Source of the DNA: Planctomycetota bacterium
Lineage (GTDB): Bacteria > Planctomycetota > Phycisphaerae > Phycisphaerales > Phycisphaeraceae
Assembly: GCA_024279865.1 (NCBI GenBank)
Contig: JAJRRC010000065.1
Coordinates: forward strand, 1 to 37,981
Reading direction: 5' to 3'
DNA length: 37,981 nucleotides
In this document: one piece after another, positions 34,223 through 37,981 of the stretch
Numbering within the stretch: position 1 is the first letter of the stretch
Layout: every line of letters starts with the position of its first letter
Notes under the pieces: model-generated
Told to the model about the DNA's origin: nothing
The model's input: the letters and a program-made list of their open reading frames with translations, nothing else
Databases searched by the model: none
Program-made: the position numbers and the translations under genes

Positions 34223-34841
34223 GATGAAACCTCCATGAGTGCTTTGCGGGCGCGATTGATAATCGTGATGACCAATAAAACAAGAACCACCCAAAGTAGC
34301 AAACTGACCCATGGCCCCTGCGTCACCCCACTCCCAATCGCCAAACCCAGAGCGCCGAATACAAACGCTCGATCACTTTTCCCCATCGGCCCGTCATAAC
34401 GACGCGTTGCTCCAATCATCACAGCCACCACGCCCGTCATTTCCGTCATGATCGCCAACGCGACAAGAACCGACATCACTGGCCATCCGAACCATATCGC
34501 CAAGGGTAAGTAAATCGCAGCGTCGCTCACCACGTCTCCCAATTCATTGAGAATCGCGCCCATGTTTGATTTCATATCAAATTCACGTGCGAGCATGCCG
34601 TCGATTGCATTGAGTGCCATGCGTATAAAGAGAATCGCAGGCAACAAGAGGAGTACTTGAGGTGCTGGGGAAAATGCCACAGTGCATAACCCGTCGCCAT
34701 TGATAGAGCTGCCGCGGCGACGGTCACTTGATTGGCAGTCACACCCATTTTGGCAAGCATGCCACAGAGTGGTCGAAGCATCGCTTGAAAGCGTGGTTTA
34801 AGGTCATAAACACTCACTAAGCAACTCACCCTCTGTGCCAT
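34213..34841 (-). pseudogene. YnbA-like CDP-alcohol phosphatidyltransferase, frameshifted
   Basis: Two overlapping minus frames make one protein. The first (from 34841, possibly from a GTG at 34817) reads VYDLKPRFQAMLRPLCGMLAKMGVTANQVTVAAAALSMATGYALW. The second continues through VLLLLPAILFIRMALNAIDGMLAREFDMKSNMGAILNELGDV. The join is at TTTTCCCC (about 34672-34679). The CDP-alcohol motif D-x2-DG-x2-AR-x8-G-x3-D-x3-D reads here N-x2-DG-x2-AR-x8-G-x3-N-x3-D, with two aspartates changed to asparagine. E. coli YnbA has the same kind of change, to my recollection, so this is a family trait rather than damage. The shift is one base (frame -1). It sits at the head of the ynbB-plsC-VTT cluster, whose remaining genes are intact. 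Confidence 0.85.
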
Positions 34842-35136
34842 TTCGCCAATCTAACTCATTGTGTTGAAATCGCCCTGCGATCAGGCGCACACTGCCCATT
34901 TTTTTAATATGACAATTGAATATTTTCCATTATAGGATTTTTTATTTTCAATGCGTCAAACGTTCATCAACCGACCCGCACACCGAGCCAAACCAATGAT
35001 CCGTCTGGCCACCGCAGGCTGATCTAAACTTGATTCTAAAAAAAAACACCTTAGCATTGATCCCCATCTGCTGGCCATGATTAAACCCATGGCCAATGCC
35101 ACTACAAGCTCAATTTTTCTCACAGAAAGCTCAATT

Positions 35137-36639
35137 ATGAAAGCCATCATGGTTATGTTCGACTCGCTGAACCGTCACTTTTTACCCCCCTATGGCTGTG
35201 ACTGGACCCACGCACCGAACTTTCAACGACTTGCCCAAAAGACCACCACCTTTGACCGAAGCTACGTCTGCTCCATGCCCTGCATGCCCGCGCGTCGGGA
35301 CTTGCACACCGGACGACCCAACTTTTTACACCGCTGCTGGGGACCCCTCGAACCCTTTGACGATTCCATGCCCCAGCTTCTAAAAAATGCAGGCGTGCAT
35401 ACCCATCTCGCCACCGATCATGGACACTACTTTGAAGATGGCGGAGCAACTTACCACGGCCGCTACACCACCTGGGAATATTTCCGAGGCCAAGAAGGAG
35501 ACCCCTGCATCGGACAAATTGCCAACCCCACCATCCCCCCCATGGTCCTCAAAAAGCAACGCAACGAAGCCTTCTTTCGTCAAGACTGGATCAACCGCTC
35601 GCACATGGCTCGCGAAGAATGCCAGCCGCAACACAAAACATTTGTCGCGGGCCTGGACTTCATCGAACGCAACCACGATGAAGACAACTGGCTTCTACAA
35701 ATTGAAACCTTCGACCCCCACGAACCCTTCTTCACCCAACGTCAGTACAAAGACCTCTACGCAGAACACTACGAAAAATACCAAGGCGAACATTTTGATT
35801 GGCCTCCCTATACCAAAGTCAATCAATCCCCCGAAGAAATTGAACACGTTCGCTATGAATACGCTGCACTGCTAAGCATGTGCGACGCAAGGCTAGGCCA
35901 CGTCCTTGATGCCATGGACCAGCACAACCTTTGGGAAGATACCATGCTCATCGTCTGGACCGATCATGGCTTCCTGCTCGGCGAACATGACTGTTGGGCC
36001 AAGTGCCACATCCCCTTCTACGAACACGTGGCCCACACGCCCTTTTTTGTCTGGGACCCTCGCAACCCCCAAGCAAACCAAAGACGCAACGCCCTCACAC
36101 AGCCCGCCATTGACCTGCCCGTCACCTTGCTCGAATATTTCAATCAACCCATCCCCCCAGACATGCTTGGCCAATCACTCGCACCTGCCATCGCAAACGA
36201 CACTCCCCTCCGCGATGCCGCCATCTTCGGCATCCACGGCGGACACATCAATGTCACCGACGGACGCTATGTCTACATGCGTGGACCTGTCAATGATGAC
36301 AATCAACCACTCAGCAATCACACCTTGATGCCCACCCGAATGCGTGGCTACTTCGATCTCGAAAAATTTGGCCCCGACCTAGAACTCGCCCCGCCCTTTA
36401 GCTTCACCAAAAGTTGTCACACCCTAAAAACCTCTGTTCATGGGGGAAATGGCCTCGCAACTGAAAAATTTCCCACCTTACTCTTTGACCTACAAACAGA
36501 CCCACACCAGGAATCGCCCCTAGAAGACCAGTCCATCGAGCAACAAATGGTGACCCATCTGATCAAACAAATGCAAGCCTGCGATGCCCCTACCGAGCAG
36601 TACCAACGGGTCGGACTACCACAGCCAAGCACAGATTAA
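35137..36639 (+). CDS. Formylglycine-dependent sulfatase
   Basis: This is a type I sulfatase (alkaline phosphatase superfamily), which removes sulfate from polysaccharides or other esters. The modification motif C-x-P-x-R is CMPAR (residues 49-53), in MPCMPARRDLHTGRPN, so Cys49 would become formylglycine. DHGHYFEDGG and IVWTDHGFLLGEHD (the second metal-binding Asp-His) and FDPHEPFF follow the family pattern. The N-terminal metal site is FDSLNRH rather than the usual DDxR. The 500-residue length is normal. No signal peptide is visible, so a cytoplasmic location or non-classical export is implied, unlike most secreted sulfatases. ATG 35137 is chosen because the strand with the metal Asp follows at once. 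It stands alone between a divergent gene cluster and the CRISPR array. Confidence 0.9.
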   Translation: MKAIMVMFDSLNRHFLPPYGCDWTHAPNFQRLAQKTTTFDRSYVCSMPCMPARRDLHTGRPNFLHRCWGPLEPFDDSMPQLLKNAGVHTHLATDHGHYFEDGGATYHGRYTTWEYFRGQEGDPCIGQIANPTIPPMVLKKQRNEAFFRQDWINRSHMAREECQPQHKTFVAGLDFIERNHDEDNWLLQIETFDPHEPFFTQRQYKDLYAEHYEKYQGEHFDWPPYTKVNQSPEEIEHVRYEYAALLSMCDARLGHVLDAMDQHNLWEDTMLIVWTDHGFLLGEHDCWAKCHIPFYEHVAHTPFFVWDPRNPQANQRRNALTQPAIDLPVTLLEYFNQPIPPDMLGQSLAPAIANDTPLRDAAIFGIHGGHINVTDGRYVYMRGPVNDDNQPLSNHTLMPTRMRGYFDLEKFGPDLELAPPFSFTKSCHTLKTSVHGGNGLATEKFPTLLFDLQTDPHQESPLEDQSIEQQMVTHLIKQMQACDAPTEQYQRVGLPQPSTD

Positions 36640-36662
36640 AAAAAAGCAAGAGCCTCTTTTGC
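36638..36662 (-). terminator. Minus-strand terminator-like hairpin beside the CRISPR array
   Basis: Reading leftward, GCAAAAG (36662-36656), loop AGG, and CTCTTGC (36652-36646) with one mismatch are followed by T8 (36645-36638). It overlaps the first bases after the sulfatase stop. It would end a leftward transcript coming from the array side. No minus-strand gene is otherwise in view. Confidence 0.45.
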
Positions 36663-36760
36663 AAGAAAAAGAAAGACGACAACAACGCCGAGCCCTGCAC
36701 CCCTCCGGGGGTAAAGGGCCGGATTCCCCTCTTCACAAAACGCAATAAACCACGCCAGCC

Positions 36761-37841
36761 GTTGCGGATTGCTAACAGGTCGGGATCGATTACACTCTTT
36801 GCCATTTCGTTGCCTGTCAACCATTAGTTGCGGATTGCTAACAGGTCGAGATCGATTACACTTGCCAGTAAAGCACATCATCAGGGTCGTCGTTGCGGAT
36901 TGCTAACAGGTCGGGATCGATTACACTAGATACCGCCGGTAAAGCGATGGACCAATCGTTGCGGATTGCTAACAGGTCGGGATCGATTACACTCACCGGC
37001 GTGTGGGGTGAACTTGACGCTGGTTGCGGATTGCTAACAGGTCGGGATCGATTACACTCGGATCAACAAGGCTGGCAATGCTCAGTTTGTTGCGGATTGC
37101 TAACAGGTCGGGATCGATTACACTGCAGTGCATGAGCAGACCGCGAACTTTCCAGTTGCGGATTGCTAACAGGTCGGGATCGATTACACTATCATTCTTC
37201 GAGTTGCGGGTGTGGTCATTGTTGCGGATTGCTAACAGGTCGGGATCGATTACACTAAAAGCGTCTCGCCTCGCGTGGCGTGCGTGTTGCGGATTGCTAA
37301 CAGGTCGGGATCGATTACACTGGTGTAAATTTTTGGCCTAAAGGGAATAATGTTGCGGATTGCTAACAGGTCGGGATCGATTACACTCCCCGACCGAGGC
37401 TTCCCTGGACGCGACGGTTGCGGATTGCTAACAGGTCGGGATCGATTACACTCCGGATCGCCCTGTCATAGTCAAACCCACTGTTGCGGATTGCTAACAG
37501 GTCGGGATCGATTACACTGTCTGCACCAACGACCGCCGCGCTGACTAGGTTGCGGATTGCTAACAGGTCGGGATCGATTACACTTCTGCCCATTCGGGGC
37601 AGCGTGCATAGTTAGTTGCGGATTGCTAACAGGTCGGGATCGATTACACTAGCGATCTTGGATTGACGGGTGCTGTTGTCGTTGCGGATTGCTAACAGGT
37701 CGGGATCGATTACACTATTACGCAACGCCGTACCGCCACGCTCGCCGTTGCGGATTGCTAACAGGTCGGGATCGATTACACTCAATCACTGGCGTTTCGT
37801 ACTACGATACAGGTTGCGGATTGCTAACAGGTCGGGATCGA
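36761..37841 (+). CRISPR. CRISPR array, 36-bp repeat, type II-like, cut by an IS
   Basis: There are 16 complete 36-bp repeats, starting GTTGCGGATTGC and ending TCGATTACACT, plus a partial seventeenth (37813-37841) cut off by an IS. The 16 spacers are 29 or 30 bases, all different by eye. Repeats start at 36761, 36827, 36892, 36958, 37023, 37089, 37155, 37221, 37286, 37352, 37417, 37483, 37549, 37615, 37681, 37747 and 37813. Repeat 2 has one G to A change; the others are identical. 36-bp repeats with 30-bp spacers are characteristic of type II (II-C) systems, but the type is inferred. No cas gene or anti-repeat (tracrRNA) is visible. The 120 bases to its left (36640-36760) hold the hairpin noted above and no gene. 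Confidence 0.97.
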
Positions 37842-37981
37842 TGCGGTAGCCCACGAATAGTGGATTCCAAACCGGGTTGATTTTACGCCACTTGTTTTTC
37901 TATGCAAGCCTGGGCGTGGTCGGCTGCATAATACGCTGCTTCATACTGATCTGGCGTCTTGTAACCCAATGTCTGATGAAT
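37842..37981 (-). mobile_element. IS3-family element end (runs off right edge)
   Basis: The element begins TGCGGTAGCCCAC at 37842, with the terminal TG usual for IS3-family ends, and has inserted inside CRISPR repeat 17. The C-terminal part of its transposase lies at 37883-37981. The other end, and the target duplication, are outside the window. Confidence 0.75.
37883..37981 (-). CDS. IS3-family transposase (OrfB), C-terminal part
   Basis: Thirty-two codons read inward from the right edge: IHQTLGYKTPDQYEAAYYA then a polar tail, ending in TAA at 37885-37883. The H-x-LGYKTPxQ segment is the end of the IS3-family OrfB/integrase (rve) domain, which follows the catalytic Glu helix. The start and the rest of the domain are outside the window. 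There is a 41-base non-coding stretch from the stop to the IS tip. Confidence 0.85.
   Translation of the reverse strand: MHQTLGYKTPDQYEAAYYAADHAQACIEKQVA

Noticed and set aside
34660-34700. Classic X-XXY-YYZ programmed frameshift in the YnbA-like gene
   Set aside because: The heptamer is not in the zero frame; only a single-site slip at TTTT is possible, so I do not claim programmed recoding.
37191-37220. Possible extra repeat start (GTTGCGG) within spacer 7
   Set aside because: Only seven bases match; spacer length and spacing are regular, so it is part of a normal spacer.
36893-37544. Repetitive open frames reading RIANRSGSITL over and over
   Set aside because: They are translations of the CRISPR repeat. 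Spacing follows the 66-base repeat-spacer period, and there is no start signal.

Overview
The window looks like a chromosomal segment of a planctomycete of moderate GC content, most likely a member of the Phycisphaerae. The reasons are inference from gene content. There are two secreted prepilin-type proteins with an N-terminal [12 protein letters not shown] segment and an H-X9-DG motif, a GntR regulator with a LacI-like sensor beside a secreted sugar-enzyme-like protein, a formylglycine-type sulfatase, several Gfo/Idh/MocA oxidoreductases and a PPi-type phosphofructokinase. The taxonomic call is moderate in confidence, because no rRNA or marker set is present.

Layout. 1-163 is the tail of an IS5-like transposase. 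288-2605 holds a YihY membrane protein overlapping an orphan modA. 2630-4309 (minus) is def-fmt. 4529-6098 (plus) is an HU gene followed by bioF. 6207-10940 (minus) is an accessory sugar locus: a decayed Gfo/Idh/MocA pseudogene, a secreted TIM-barrel-like protein, a prepilin-type protein and a GntR/LacI-type regulator with a visible promoter and operator. 11108-16064 (minus) holds a metallophosphoesterase, ilvD, nrnA and ribF. 16210-17433 is the phosphofructokinase. 17531-20881 is a peptidoglycan-recycling block: anmK-murQ, divergent from an AmpG-like permease.

20911-22237 is one of the most interesting parts. A promoter leads into a clear cobalamin riboswitch whose only visible downstream gene is a secreted prepilin-type protein. 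trxB follows. 23306-24821 is a scar at the 3' side of tRNA-Val(CAC). It holds an IS4 transposase with an in-frame TGA, a nested 23-bp inverted repeat and a fragment of a Doc (Fic-fold) toxin. 24948-29921 holds tatA, alr, arsC, a lipoprotein, a phosphotransferase and an Ldh-type dehydrogenase. 29951-31004 is a Gfo/Idh/MocA gene with a frameshift at an A10 run. 31026-34841 (minus) is purU plus a phospholipid-type cluster (ynbA-like with a frameshift, ynbB/cdsA-like, plsC, VTT-like membrane protein). 35137-36639 is a sulfatase.

36761-37841 is a CRISPR array with 36-bp repeats and 29-30 bp spacers: 16 complete repeats plus a seventeenth cut by the end of an IS3-family element that runs off the right edge. 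No cas gene is visible. The repeat and spacer sizes, the GTTG start and the TACACT end resemble type II-C arrays, and each repeat contains a promoter-like pair of hexamers.
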